Assembly: GCA_016859345.1 (NCBI GenBank)
Contig: CM029119.1
Coordinates: forward strand, 11,628,396 to 11,692,395
DNA from: Istiophorus platypterus
Lineage: Eukaryota > Chordata > Actinopteri > Istiophoriformes > Istiophoridae
Direction: 5' to 3'
Length of the DNA: 64,000 nt
How positions within the stretch are numbered: the first letter of the stretch is position 1; each line of letters opens with the position of its first letter. The notes below the pieces were generated by a model. The model was not told the origin of the DNA and searched no databases. It saw only the letters and a list, made by a program, of their open reading frames with translations. Shown piece after piece: positions 1 to 14,000 of the stretch. Made by a program: the position numbers and the translations under genes.

Positions 1-119
1 TGCTGTTGCACCTTCATCTGCAGCTAGGTGGCAAAAAACAAGGATGCATCGTGGTTTGACGCTGAACCACTTCCAGCTTTGAGACGCTCGTAATAAACCG
101 TGCATTCACGCTCAGGGAA

Positions 120-330
120 TTCGTTATTTGATTGGCCAGCGGGCGGTTAAGCGCAGCCAATCGCGCGGTCGGGTTCGGAGGTCGTCCAATCGGGTTCCCT
201 CTGGGGCGGGACGACGCGGGGTGACGTCGTCGAAACGCAACGAATGAGTTGCGACATCAGCTGGAGGAAACCTCCTTTAAACTGGAGCGTTACATCCACA
301 CACTGTCTGTAATGTCTCTAATTATTTGCA
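120..330 (+). promoter_or_regulatory. coasy promoter region, GC-rich with CCAAT, GC-box and CRE-like motifs
   Basis: A GC-rich block ahead of coasy contains ATTGG near 131, CCAAT near 157 and 186, GGGCGG near 141, GGGGCGGG near 203 and a CRE-like TGACGTC near 222. This is the composition expected of a TATA-less housekeeping promoter. The stretch 330-683 is AT-richer and probably holds a 5'UTR intron: a pyrimidine-rich tract ending in CAG lies near 600-614, just ahead of the coding start. Transcription start and 5'UTR splicing are inferred, not seen. Confidence 0.55.
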
Positions 331-683
331 AAGAGGCCCATTTAGATGCTGTTGCTTATCAGCGACTACATTAACGACGTGTACCACAGGAACAGCCCTG
401 TCATTAAAGTGATGGGAACAATGATGCCTTTGATTAAGGCGTTAAAAAGAAAAAAGGCAAGTCAACCAAAGGGTTATGCAGCCAGAGGAAACATGCATTA
501 ATTAGACCAAATATTATGCATGATAAAATGTATACAAAAACCTGCTAGATTAGTTCAAGTAAAATAGAATTGACATATTGTTTGACTTTCTCTTTCCCTT
601 TTTATCCCCTTCAGTGTTTTTCCATCCCCTAACGGCAACCTCCCGAGATCCTGCGACAGCTGTGAATCCCCGCAGCCAGTAAC

Positions 684-3600
684 ATGTCCATGTTCAGCAC
701 GGGCCTCCTTGTGCTGACGTCCCCTCTCCACACTCTCCCCCTGCGCATCGCTCCCGTGCTCAGCTCAGCGGCCGAGCTCGTAGAGCGCACGCTCTACGTC
801 CACCTCCACCCGGGGCTGAACCTGGGAAGCGGGGGCCAGCCCCGGCCGGTTTTCATCCCGCCGGTAGTGGACCTGTCGACACTCATCAGCCGCCTTTACA
901 GCAATGCGGCAGATATATGCGGGCACCTGGATATTCGGGTTCTGCTGACCAATGTCCGCGCTCAGTCGGCCGCTTGCGGCAGGACCGCGATTCCGAACTG
1001 CCCCTTCCCCACCCCGCAGCCTCTCTCTCACTCCCCGGAGGTGGTGCTAACAGACTTTCCTCTGCAGGACCCAGATCAGTCCCATCAAGTCACCCAGTTC
1101 CTGCAGAAGTACGCCGGCCATTGCTACGTCTGTAGCCCCAGCCTGCCTTCGGTACTGCTTCACCCACAGCTAATGAGGCTGCAGGAGAAGGAGGAAGGGC
1201 TGAAAGAGCCTGAAGAAAAGGTGGAACCTTTGGAAATTTACAGTGATGTGGTGGTAGGGGGGACGTTTGACAGGCTCCATGGGGCGCACAAGACACTGCT
1301 CAACATTTCATGCCTGCTAGCCAGTAGAAGGTTCCTTATTGGTGTGTGTGACCAAGCAATGTTGAAAAGTGAGTAGTTCACTTTCCGTATTCCCATTTAG
1401 GAATGATCAGTCATGTAATGTTTCCCAGACCAACGTCTCATATTTTGATGATCTGTAAATATAAAACAATGATCAGAAGGAAACCTTCCCCGGGACATCC
1501 TTTTCTTCCTGTCCTCAGAGAAAGTGCTAAAGGAGCTGATCGAGCCCTACTCTCTGCGGGTTCAGAGACTACGGGAGTTCCTGCAAGACGTTAAGCCATC
1601 GCTACAGGTGGAGATTGTGCCCCTCGACGACCCCTTTGGAGTGTCTGTGGTTGACCCCCTGCTGGAGTGCATCGTGGTTAGCGAGGAGACTAGAAAGGGA
1701 GGCATGGCTGTGAACAAGAAACGTATTGAGAATGTAAGTTGTGAAATTAACAGTGTGTATAAAACAGGCCTTTGCCATTGCCTTTGAGATTTAAATAATA
1801 CATAATGTAAGGGCTGTGCATGCAGAGTTTTGGTTTTCCTTTTACTTGGACTTTTCCTTGATGTTTATAGCTCTCTATCTCTTCAGGAGTTGTTACTAGA
1901 TTTTTCCAAGGACTAAAAATGACTGGCCTAGACTTCAACGATCAAAGTCTGTTAACGCATACAAATTAGGAATTTAAAGTTATAGATTACATTTTTAGAG
2001 GTTTGGAGCCACACCTTTTGCACAATGTCACATGATCCATTGAAGAAAACTGGACTGGGACTCAGTTCTTTACTTCTTACCATACTAATTCACTGAGCTT
2101 TACTTTTAAGGATAGCAGGTTATCCATTGCTTTTAAAAAATCCTTTTTATTGCGATTATTATTATTAATGCATAGAGGTTTACAGCTGGGTATTAACACA
2201 TATTTGACGTTGTGTTCTCCACCCCCTAAACCAGGGCCTTCCAGCTCTTGTTCTTCATGAGATCCAGTTGCTTAAAGATGCCCACCACACAGAGACAGAG
2301 GAGGAGAAGATCAGCTCCTCTAGTCTACGTTCTCGACTCCTGGGCACCCTCCTTACACCGCCTCAAGTAGGTCCTGTTTTAAAAAATTTTTACATCTCGA
2401 TAAGGGATTTCAGTGTAGGATAAAGGATACTAATAGTGGTTGTGTGTACAATATAACAGATTGAGGAAATTAGAAGAAAAGTAAAGGACCACTTAATTTT
2501 TTTTAAATTTCCACTCTTTCCCTATCTGGGGCTTATTAAAAGGGTCATGATAAATGTTATGTTATCATGCTTATCTTAAAGTGCACATCAGAACATCATA
2601 ATCATGCAATTTTTCATTTTATTTCTCAAAGTTTTTAGAGAAAGTGAATGCCTATAGAAAACATCTGATACAATTTTTATTCGATTTTATGAAAAAAAAA
2701 ATAACTTAACGAAAAGCAATCATCAGTCTGAGTCAAGTTCATTTGTGTTTAATGAAATTCCTTTTCAAACCTTTAAGAACCTCGGCTCAGCCTCTAGTCA
2801 TGAAATAATAATGACACTTGCTCTAAAACGCATTTGATTTTCATTAACTCACTGGAGAAAAACATTGAATTCGGCTCGATTTATTTATTTTTTTTGCAGC
2901 AATTGAGTAGGTGTGGAAGAGTGTTCTCTTGCAGAAAAATGGCAGTAAAAGAACTTTGTAAAAGGGTCAAACATACAGACCTGTCCTTGGTCCTTGGAGA
3001 CTTTAATATTTAACTCTTCTAATAGAAAATGTCTTATCCAGGTAAAAAAGTAACAGGGTTTTCTTTCCAACATATTCCAAAGTACAATGGCTTTTTTAAC
3101 TTTGAAGCAACATAACCTTTTTAAGAGCAGTTTGCGTCCCTTTCCACTACAACTTTACGTTTTTGGCCTATCATCCCTGTCTATCCATTGATTTTTGATG
3201 GTCTAGTCTTTAGTGCTGTGGTATTTGTATTCATTTCAGCTTTCGTTTCACTATTTCCTGCACGCTCGGGTCTCTTGTTTCTTTTGTACTAGGACACATC
3301 CCATCTCCCTCCCCTCCCATATGTGATTGGCCTGACAGGAGGCAGTGGCAGTGGGAAGAGCTCCGTCGCCAGACAGCTGGAGGCTTTGGGTGCGGTGCGA
3401 ATCGACTGTGACAAGCTGGGCCATGAGGTCTACCAGACGGGCACAGCAGCCTATCGCAGAGTGTTCGAAGAATTTGGGTCAGGTAAGGAAACACGTTTTA
3501 AGTAAAGGTTAGAGCTGGATGTCTCAGAGATCACTGATTTTTATTTGGATGAAAGTTGAAGGATTCGACTTCTGGCTTTTAGCTTTTTCACTGGCCAAAT

Positions 3601-5210
3601 GACTGAATATTAGAGTGCAACACTATGAGGTCAAAATTTCAAAATTGAAAGGCCATGAGTCCTACATCACTCTACTTAAAGGCATTTAATGTTGTGATAA
3701 TTCAAAAGTCGCATTATTTATTTTCCTCCACAATCTTTTTATACAAACATTACGATCAAAAAGTGCTGTTTTCTACAGTCAGCAGACGTTGGAAATCTTG
3801 TTATCTTGTTAGGCCTGATACAGGTGGGAAAATGACATGTTCACTAAGTTGCACAGTTTTCGTTTTGTCTGGTAAATATTGTACTGTATGTAATTTATGA
3901 ATTTCAGTGCAATGGCAAGTTTTTTTTTTTTTTTATTTTTTCCCTTTTAGAAATTCTAAATGAAGACAACACTATAAACAGACGTGCATTAGGAACGAAA
4001 GTTTTTGGAAACCAGGTAATATTGCAAGTGCAAATAATGTTTGAGTATAATACAAAAATTGAAAATGACACGTTACTCAGCTGTATATCGACAATTAACT
4101 AGAAATGCTGTTTTTCATGCAGGAGCGGTTAAAATGCCTAACAAATATTGTGTGGCCTGAGATAGCACTTCTGGTGAAGAGCGCAATCAGCCAAGCCAGA
4201 GAGGAAGGTACTGTATGAACCGAATTTTATTCATCTGAGCACTGTAGAACTGTATGTTGGTAAACATACAGTTTTTTTGGATGTGGGCTGTTAGGTTTAG
4301 CTGCAGTGAAACCAAAATGTCTCAAAAGACACCCTTTTTTCCTTTCGTTAGGCTACTGTACAGGTCATATTAACATACACATAGATAATAAGAAATTCCA
4401 ACCTTGGTTTGCGTTGGAATGATTTCCTTCAATGTTCACGTGGAGCATTTGTTTCTTTGCAGGTAAACAGGTTTGTGTGGTGGATGCAGCGGTTCTCCTG
4501 GAGGCCGGCTGGACAGATATGGTCCACGAGGTCTGGGTCACCGTCATCCCAGAGGAAGAGGTAATAGGTGTGGGATGGGACACAACTGGAGTCACATCAG
4601 TTCAAGTGACTAGGAGGAAAATGTATATTGGTGTAAATGTGACCAACTGCTTCACATATCCGGTCCAAGATTGTATGAAGGCATTTCATTTGAACTGGGT
4701 TCATATTCTAGACAGCCTTCCTCACTAAAAGCAGGATGCAGCAGAGTTTGTTTTTTTTTTTTTTTTTTATCTACTACCAACTGTGGGCGCCAGTGCGGGA
4801 AAATTTGAGATTCAACACAAGTCACTTTCAAAAAAATAAAGACTAAAGGTTCCTTCCTTTTTTTCCCCTCCTCTCTCAGGCGGTGTTAAGGATAACGGAG
4901 CGAGACGGTGTGACCACAGAAGACGCCCTGCGCAGGCTGCAGAGCCAGTGGTCTAACGCCAAACAGGTAGAGCACGCCAACGTAGTGCTCAGCACACTGT
5001 GGGAACCAGAGGTCACTCGGAAACAGGTCAGACACACATCACCGTGTCAGTATAGGGTCCACGTGTCTGCATTATTTTTTAATAATTTGATTCTATGAAG
5101 TAATTAAACAGTATTTTGTGAATTTGTTTCCATTGTCTTTCATTTTAAAGGTACTTAAAGCTTGGAATCTTCTTCAGAAGAGAATCCAACAGAGGCAAGA
5201 GAGACAGTAG
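684..5210 (+). CDS. coasy: Bifunctional coenzyme A synthase (phosphopantetheine adenylyltransferase / dephospho-CoA kinase)
   Basis: Catalyses the last two steps of CoA synthesis: 4'-phosphopantetheine adenylylation, then 3'-phosphorylation of dephospho-CoA. Coding exons read as 684-1368, 1519-1733, 2235-2366, 3293-3482, 3951-4015, 4123-4207, 4463-4560, 4880-5026 and 5151-5210; all junctions are GT/AG and in frame, giving 558 aa, against 564 in human. The N-terminal ~180 residues are the poorly conserved leader. The adenylyltransferase nucleotide-binding motif GGTFDRLHGAH is near residues 192-202, and the kinase P-loop GGSGSGKS is at about 360-367. VDAAVLLEAGW and VLSTLWEP match the human kinase domain closely. 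The start is the first ATG in a long open exon. Oddity: exons 8-9 recur immediately downstream (separate entry). The family assignment is firm. Confidence 0.96.
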
Positions 5211-6394
5211 GAACATGTGTGGGTCACTACATCATCTTAATCATGACTCATGCATACAAGCATGTGTCCGGCCCTAGGACATGTGCACACAACTGACTGA
5301 TCCACATAAGGAAATGCTGCCTTAGTGAAGTGAGAATGGCCACTGTGCCTTTGCAGCCAGCCGAACCTGCCCCCTAAAGTCTTTGACCAAGACTCAGTGC
5401 CTGATTGACTCTCCATGGGTTTTTAAACTCATTTTATTTGAAAGATGCTTAGTTAAAAAAAACGGAAGGTTGGATAAGGAAAAGGACAACTGATCCCAAA
5501 TGCAGAATAATTGTGCTATTTGGTATTAGTCATTTTTATCCTAAGAACTGTAGGTCTGTTTTCATCCAAAGTTTGTTTTTTTTTTTTTATCTACTACCAA
5601 CTGTGGGCGCCAGTGCGGGAAAATTTGAGATTCAACACAAGTCACTTTCAAAAAAATAAAGACTAAAGGTTCCTTCCTTTTTTTCCCCTCCTCTCTCAGG
5701 CGGTGTTAAGGATAACGGAGCGAGACGGTGTGACCACAGAAGACGCCCTGCGCAGGCTGCAGAGCCAGTGGTCTAACGCCAAACAGGTAGAGCACGCCAA
5801 CGTAGTGCTCAGCACACTGTGGGAACCAGAGGTCACTCGGAAACAGGTCAGACACACATCACCGTGTCAGTATAGGGTCCACGTGTCTGCATTATTTTTT
5901 AATAATTTGATTCTATGAAGTAATTAAACAGTATTTTGTGAATTTGTTTCCATTGTCTTTCATTTTAAAGGTACTTAAAGCTTGGAATCTTCTTCAGAAG
6001 AGAATCCAACAGAGGCAAGAGAGACAGTAGGAACATGTGTGGGTCACTACATCATCTTAATCATGACTCATGCATACAAGCATGTGTCCGGCCCTAGGAC
6101 ATGTGCACACAACTGACTGATCCACATAAGGAAATGCTGCCTTAGTGAAGTGAGAATGGCCACTGTGCCTTTGCAGCCAGCCGAACCTGCCCCCTAAAGT
6201 CTTTGACCAAGACTCAGTGCCTGATTGACTCTCCATGGGTTTTTAAACTCATTTTATTTGAAAGATGCTTAGTTAAAAAAAACGGAAGGTTGGATAAGGA
6301 AAAGGACAACTGATCCCAAATGCAGAATAATTGTGCTATTTGGTATTAGTCATTTTTATCCTAAGAACTGTAGGTCTGTTTTCATCCAAAGTTT
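4751..6394 (+). repeat. Tandem duplication, 820-bp period, covering coasy exons 8-9
   Basis: Copy 1 (about 4751-5575) and copy 2 (about 5576-6394) appear identical by eye over roughly 800 bp, including intron 7 end, exon 8, intron 8, exon 9 and the 3' flank. Only the poly-T tract differs (18 T in copy 1, 13 T in copy 2). Both outer boundaries fall in T runs next to AGTTT (4746-4768 and 6390-6400), so unequal exchange or slippage between T tracts, or an assembly duplication at the homopolymer, would produce this structure. Confidence 0.95.
5700..6030 (+). pseudogene. Duplicated coasy terminal exons (exon 8' 5700-5846, exon 9' 5971-6030)
   Basis: Second copy of the last two coding exons of coasy. 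It keeps the AG acceptors, the GT donor, the open frame and the TAG stop, with no visible substitution. It has no upstream exons of its own and lies after the first copy's stop codon. The intron 7 donor at 4561 could also splice to 5700 and yield the same protein with a different 3'UTR. Splicing exon 8 (ends 5026, phase 0) to exon 8' would remain in frame and repeat 49 residues. Whether either occurs cannot be told from the sequence. Confidence 0.75.
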
Positions 6395-8059
6395 TTTTTT
6401 TCATAAATGGCACACCTTTAAATGGATACTGCTGTTTAAGTCCCAGCAATTTGCAATCCTAAATAATTCAGGACTAAACTTTTCTGCCAATCCAATATTT
6501 TAGGCACTTTGTCACCTGACGACACTTTACAAGTTATTTCCTATTTTCATAGCTTCATGTATAAATAATGTGAATGTAACTTAGAAAAGCAAATAATGGT
6601 AAAGAGCGGGTAGAAATAAATTATGTGTTTGTCTTTGTGGTGTCAGACTTTGGAGATTATTAACAAATTCATTATTAGGATCTAATGGCAAATTATGAAT
6701 TACCAAACAAAGTACACTGTATTGTAGAAATATGTGCAATAGATTGATAATATTACAAAATATCCTAGTGCTGCTGTCAAATTGAATGCAGGTAAATAGA
6801 TACTGAGGAAAGATCATCTAAGAGGAACAGTACACTGACAATTAAAGGAAAGCACCTAAAATACATATTTAAGTAAATCAAGCCTAGTTACCTCCCCATA
6901 CTGTAGCAAGTTTTTGAATGTGGCCAGTAGACAGAATAAACTCCTTAAAATGGGCAATGAAATGAAAACATTCATGTATATATGAAATCTGCTGAGAATT
7001 GAGAAATTGCAATCCAAGAAAATGCACAGGTTACCTTGTGTTTTTTCTTATACGAGCCAGTTGTCAGATGATCAGCCTTCTACACGGCCTCTTCTGAATG
7101 TCTTAGTGTCAACATCTCCGAAAGAACCCGAAAACCCTAAAGTTATTTTGTGTTTGGCCTGTAATACATTTATTGTCGTATCCCACAATAATTTTTTATT
7201 CAGTGTTGACAGAATAAAATGCTTTTTTGCCGTACTTTCAATATCAAAGTCTTGCCCAATGATGTGCCAGTTGTTTTTACAGTTTGAGAAATTTCAACTG
7301 TCTTTAATTTCATTGTCTTTCATGTAACCTGCAAAACCAGAGAATTTGGCCAATAAATTGGCACAGAACAATAAATGAAATGTTTTCAACCTGGGACTGA
7401 ACCAATTAGCTTCTGTAATTAATTTTAAGGGTTTTTAAATAAATGTAACAATCTGTTTTCATATGTGATATTGAAGTTTATTAGCAACCTTGTCATCTTT
7501 TGTAAAATAATCCAAAATAACATGAACAGTTATATGGCAGTCTTTATGTTTCGTTTGAAAAAAAAAAAAAAGTTTGCCTCTACAATTATTTCAAACACTC
7601 ACTTTCAACCATGCACTTTTTATTCCTCAAAATCATTTACATTTAAACAATATTTAAAATGCACAAAATGTACAATTTTCACGTGACTCGCCATGTGAAC
7701 AGTGCTGAGCTTGGCCACAGTATCATACAACCTCATTTCAGTGAAACAAAACCTTGTGCACTGGAAGCTGAACGTCACAAAACACACACCGAAGAAAACT
7801 GCGCTTAGTACGTGCACTAATAACTGGTGATGTGAAACTGGTGACTGGGTATGTGTGTCTCAAATCTCATTATCCCCTTTAATGGCTGAATGCAACTTTT
7901 TGTGTGACACTTTCGCCTGTCCATCCATGTACTGACATTTCATTTCAAAGTCAAGGCCTTATCAAACCATTCAAATTGGCTCTACTTCTGAAGAATCCCC
8001 GTCGAAAGGAAGGGAATCTCAAGTCATTGAGGTGCAGTCCCTTGCTTTTTCGTCTCAGG
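6395..8059. other. Convergent intergenic stretch between coasy and mylk
   Basis: This AT-rich DNA holds the presumed 3'UTRs of coasy (from the left) and the kinase gene (from the right). AATAAA-type signals occur on the plus strand near 6614, and TTTATT (AATAAA on the minus strand) near 7618. Open frames here (for example 7007-7327) look like chance. No other gene is supported. Confidence 0.5.
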
Positions 8060-11000
8060 TCACATCTCCACTTTCAATTTGGCCGAGCACATCGCTTTCC
8101 CCAGCTTGTTGCTTGCCCTGCACACATAAACCCCCGAGTCAGAAGGCTCCAGATCAGCCAGAACCAGAGAACAGAGGCCGTCTTCATGTTGCTCCATGGT
8201 CACTCTGCTTGATTCAGACAACGGCTTGTCATTCTTAAGCCACTTTACCTCTGGCTTTGGGTAACCTAAGAATGAGACAATAAGATATTACTGCAGAATC
8301 AGGCACATTACATAGGTCACTGGACATTGAATAATATACCAACATCAAATGTCTGAATTGATTGTATTAAAAAGTCTCGAAACAACAAACTAAGTGTTAA
8401 ATATTCCAAAAGCCTATTGTATTTGCTCATTTAAAAAAGGGGGGGGGGGCAAATGGCTTTAGCTGTTGCTTTTCTGTTCAAGCAAGCCTCCATAGAATTG
8501 ATTAGACCTGTGGAGCCAGGTGATAATTATCTGTGGGTTTGTACCTACAGAAAACCCCTTAAATACAAGTTCAGCCAGTTTTTTCCACTCCTGTGGAGTT
8601 TCACCCCCCCCCTCTTTTTTTATTTTGGTTCTTACACCCTACCATTGACAAGGCATCTCAGCTCAGCAGTTGCTCCTCTAGGAAGGGTGGTGTCCTTCAG
8701 GGCCTGCTGGAAGCAAGGTTCACTCTGAAGCTGCTTATCCAGCAACTGGATGGCCACCTCAGCCTCTTGGCTCCAGCCTTGCTCTGGATGAGAGGGAGGA
8801 CGAGGATGATGATGAATAAAATGGAAACAAGGCTTTACTGATCACAAAAGGGTAAACTTGAAGTGACAATCTGAAACCGTGAGTCATCTGCCATATGTAT
8901 ATAGCTCCAGGACATAGGAGGGCATTGTGTGTCTGTTTGTGTGCATGCACATGTGTGTCTCTTTATCTGTCTTACCCTCTGAGGAGCTGCCAGGAGAATC
9001 TGGCCTGTTTGAGAGGTTAGCCATCCGCTGTAGGGCCAAAACAGCCTTGCCAGTTTTCTAGAAGTTTAAAGGACAAATAGCACTGGATGACAAATTACAT
9101 TTATATCCAAGCTCCAGGTCTGTATAGCACAGTGGATTTAAAAGGTTATTATGGGGAGGCACTGATAAGAAAATTGTAAATCTATCCAATGACAAGCTAA
9201 AGTCACTATAGTCATTTTTCCAATTGCAATACCTTCCACTTGCGCTTGGCCAGAAAGCGTCTCATCTTGTCCTTTTTGAGGGATTTGGTCGGTCTTTTGG
9301 TCAGAGGGGTAAATGAGGCCATCCAGGGGTGGGTGAGGGCCTCGGTGCATGACAACCTGCATCTTTAGTGCAATTGGACAGAGGGAGAAGCAAAGGGTGT
9401 CAAATGTTGACAGCGGTCTCCTGGGCTCACTGTCTCGAAGCCGTGGATTAGCTGCTGCATAAATAAGACCCTGACTCCCCAACTCACATTCAGAGCTCAC
9501 TAAGTGGTTTGGTACCAAACATGTTTTCTTCAAATGGCAGGAAATGTCATTGTTCATAATGTCACATTAGCAAATGAAGAAAACCGAAGCACCTTCATTC
9601 ATTTTTTTTCTTATTCTTGTAGCTGTTTTTGATCGATGTTGAGCTTGAACCTTTCCATCCACCAAAAAGGCACTCTGTGAAGTCTGTGAACACCAGCTTA
9701 ACTGCTAAAGTTTCTATTATAAAGAAAAAAAGGCAAACCTCCGGTCTTTCTTCAGCAGGGAGCTGATAAAGTCTTTAGCTTGATCAGAGATGTCCTCGAA
9801 ACTTTCCTGGTCAAACTTGTACTGGGCAGCGGTCACAAGACCTAAAGTCTCGACATCGCTGTTCCCCTGGAACGGAGATTCTCCACTAAGCCTAGGACAC
9901 AAAACAATCATATACATAGGATCAGAAAAAAAAGCCTTAACCCACAAACAACAGAAATATTGTTCCATTTAAACATCTATTTGGGGGATAAATGCAGTGT
10001 TTTGAACTAAACATTCTCTGTATGCCACGTTACTGCTTGGTTGAAACTATTCACACTAGAGGAACTGTAGCACTAATGTAGTTATGGGTGGGGGGACTAT
10101 GGAGATGCCATGACATCACCAGGAGATGGCACCAAATCTGCATTTGTTGAGTAGATTTCTAACCTGAACTAATTCAATTGTTATCAATTAAGGAATTCAA
10201 GTTAGTAATGTATTCCTGTTACTTTTAAATACTTTGAAAGGACTTTGCCAAAGTTGCAGAAAGGATAAAGTAAAAATAAATGAAATTTATGAATGGTTTG
10301 CATACATACAGATTTTTTTTCTGCCCAACATTTTATGAAGACATCAAACCAGTAAATATTCTTTTTCCTCCTCACATTAGAACAGGTTATTTTGGCTCTA
10401 GTTTTGACAATTACCACCACGTTTTTAACTTACAAGATGAAGCAGATGACTCCAATGCTCCACATGTCCGTCTCCAGGCTCACGGGCTCATAGCTGATCA
10501 CCTCAGGGGCCACAAACTCAGGCGTGCCATGCATCACCATCAGAGGTTTACCATCCTCTGAGGATCCGGACAAGAGAAAGAAGCACAATCAGACACTCAA
10601 AATGTCGGCCTAAATGTTGCTCTTTTTGATCATTTGTCATCAATCAAATAATCTGATCCATTTTACTTAATAAAACCTAACAAAAATAAATAAGTATAAA
10701 TGAGAATACATCTTTTTCTCCTCTGCTGTTCACTAGTGAACCACTGTGTCAATATATTAGGCTGACCTGGGCTTTAGTCTGTACTTTTGTAGTTCAGATT
10801 AGAGAAGTTTCCTCCTTTAACTCTCCATTTATTAAGGCACTCTTTAATTTGTTGTACATTTTTTCCTATTGAGTTACAGATCCCTATATCCACAATAATG
10901 GTACATAATAAATTTAGTACCCATTATTTTATATTGAGTAAAATTAAAATAAGTAACACGGGATCAGGAAAATATTCCCACGTCAGCTCTTAGTAGACCA

Positions 11001-14000
11001 TCCAGTCTGGGGCTGCTCTGTCTGGAGTGTCACAGAATTTTTTTGCCTGAATTGGCTTCACAGTATGTGCTACACTTATTGAGTTGAAGCAACAGTGATA
11101 CAGTTGCCTATTTAAGGAGTTGTCATGACAACTAGGAATTTGGAGAACACCCCTTGGTTTTATCTTTGGATATTTTTGGCATGTATAAAATGAGTGATGG
11201 TGTGTTGACTTTGCCGTGTGGTCAAGATAAAAAATATGTTGAAATCAAACGGAGAGGTTGGCAAAATACAAAAGGGTGTTTCTATCAATTAAACTTGACG
11301 CAATGGGGTTTTTTTGGCTTTCCGTTTTGTTTTTTTGTTTTTTTGTTTTTTTCCAGCCCAGAATCTTTATATAATTATTATAATACATAGCAGGAAGTTC
11401 AAGATGGATGCAGAGAGCAGCACAAATCTTATGGCAGCAGGTTTGGCTGCAAAAAAAATCAAAATTAAAAAAAACCTGGCTGTTGCTGACCCTTGTTTGC
11501 AACAGGCCCTATAAGGATCTTCAGCTTCTCTTGTATTATAGCCTTTATTAGAAAACACACAGGATATGTTGTTTGTCTGAATAAACATATGGCAAGTTTA
11601 TCACTTTCCCCAGTGAGTAACTGCAAATCATAACAAAAATAAAGTAAAAAGAAAATCTGATGTCTTCCAGAGAACTGCCCTCTTATAATAGTCCTATTCA
11701 TTTGGTTTATTCTGCTTCATATTTACTATAAAAGGACATGAGATCCCAGAGAGAAGTATGAGCCTGTTTCCACAAATGCATCAAACTCACCCAGTTTACT
11801 AGCCAGGCCGAAGTCAATGATCTTGATCTTTGTGCCAGTGGTGTCCACGCAGACAATGTTCTCCGGCTTGAGGTCAAGGTGGACGATGTTCTGCTTGTGA
11901 ACGTACTGCATGCCCTCCAGGATCTGCTGCATGTAGCGGGCACTGGTGGGCTCCGTGTGCTCAAAGCTGTCGTCCACAATGCGTTCAAAGAGCTCTCCAC
12001 CTGCAATACTGGGCAGGGGGATACCACCAGTCAGGTCCATGGGTAAAAAGTACCCTCCGTTACTGTACTTTAGTTACTCTTATATTAATCAGTACTCACA
12101 AAAATTGTACCTCACAAATTTTCAAATTGAAAATGTGTTATCTTTTTGCAACCACTTTGTCACTTTATCTGGCGCCAGATGTTCTTAACTGAAAACATAA
12201 TCTAAAAATAAATATAATCATATTGGTCTAAAAAAGACATAGTAAGTCTTCTTCAAAACAACCTTGTATGTGTTAATAAAATAAAAAATATATAGTTATC
12301 GCCTAGCAAACGTATAAACCAGTTCTTCCCCACACTCCCTGCTCTGGCTTCAGTAGAAGGTAGTGAGGTACTGTGGAAGATTCTGTGTCCCAATTTTTGC
12401 AGAGACCCACATCAATGTGAGTTTGACCCCCAGTTACTTACTACTCCATGACCATGACCATCTCTGAGGACGTGTCGTAGGCAGCCAGACACTGGACCAG
12501 TTTTGGGTGGTGAAGAACGTTCATCAGCTCAATTTCCTTGCGGGCCGCCACCTTTTCCTTTAAGGTCCGGGCTCGGTAGAACTTCCCCGCACATTCCTGG
12601 CCTGTCTCTTTATGGGACAACCGGAACACCTGGCCAAACTTCCCACTGTTTTTTTTTGTTTTTGTTTTTTTTTTAAGTCCAAAGCAAATAAAAGGCATTT
12701 AAACTTCACATAAATGTTTGTGTTTTCAGTCTGAACTATATTGTCAATCTCATCCGCCTGGTTAAAAGTTGAAGCATGTTTAAGGTTTATTTTAAATAAA
12801 AGGAATCCATGCTTACACTCCAAGCTTTTCATGCACATTGTAGTGGTCCCCGACCTTGTGCTTTGTGTCAGTGGTCACTGTGACGTAAGACTCAGGCTCT
12901 ACCTCCTTTCGCTCTTGAGACACAACATCGAAAGAAACAACAAATCAGTACATTTCTCACGACAATGGTCATAAAATTAAAATCTATGATAAAATGGAAT
13001 TCTGTCTCCTTTTCTCATTTCAAAACACTTTGCAAATTCAAAATATCACGCACTCGCCGTCGCCATCTCGACGCTGTCAGACTCCTGGCTCGGTTCGCTG
13101 ACCCCTGCGGAGTTGTAGGCTCTGACACGGAAGCGGTACTTCCCCAGAGGCTCCAGGCCTGACCGAATGTTGTAGGATGTGTTTTTACAACAGCTTGCTA
13201 CTTCGGTCCAGCACCCAGGCTTGTCCGGGCCCTCTTGTCTGACCTCCACAATGTAACCCAACACGGCTGTGCCTCCGTCGTAGCTCGGACCAGTCCAGGA
13301 CAGGACCAGGGACTTAGTGGACAGCTTGGAAACAACAGGGTGGGATGCTGGTGGATCAGGTCGGTCTGGGGAGAAATTTAATAACAAAATATTTTAATTC
13401 CTAAAGCAAGACACAAGACAAAAAGGTGCATCTGAAAAAGAGCTGGGTATCACTGAAGTAGATAACATCCCATACATACATCTTTGAATGATTTTTGAAT
13501 GTTTAAATTATTGCTCCCCATTTCTCTCTTCTCATCCTTTATTCTGTGATTTTTGATCAGATCTTTTTACATCAGGAAATATCAATAAAACATTTTTCTT
13601 AATGTCCAGGACATGAGCATGCATTTAGGACAGAGCAAAAACTTGTGTTGCATCATCTGAAGTCCCTGAGAACTCTGAATATCTAATATAAGTACAGAAC
13701 CGTAGACATAAGTTGAGTCTCACCTATGACACTGAGGGAGACTGTATGCTGGGCAGAGCCTTTTCGGTTTCGTACTACGACAGTGTAAGAGCCTGCGTCT
13801 TCCGAACAGGCCCGAGAGATCTCAACACTGCTCTGGGTCTTACCACTCCTGACAGACAGCCGAGGCCCTTCCACTACCACCTAGAGAGGAAGAAGAATGG
13901 AGGGCGAAAGGGTTTCACAGCCAGAGTATATACAAAACGATCAAAATTAACAACCACCAAGACTGTAACGTTCTTACTTTGTCTCTGTTGTAAATCCAGC

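Noticed and set aside
8976..9233. Separate telokin transcript from an intronic promoter
   Set aside because: Known for mammalian MYLK, but no promoter feature is visible in the small introns here, so it was not annotated.
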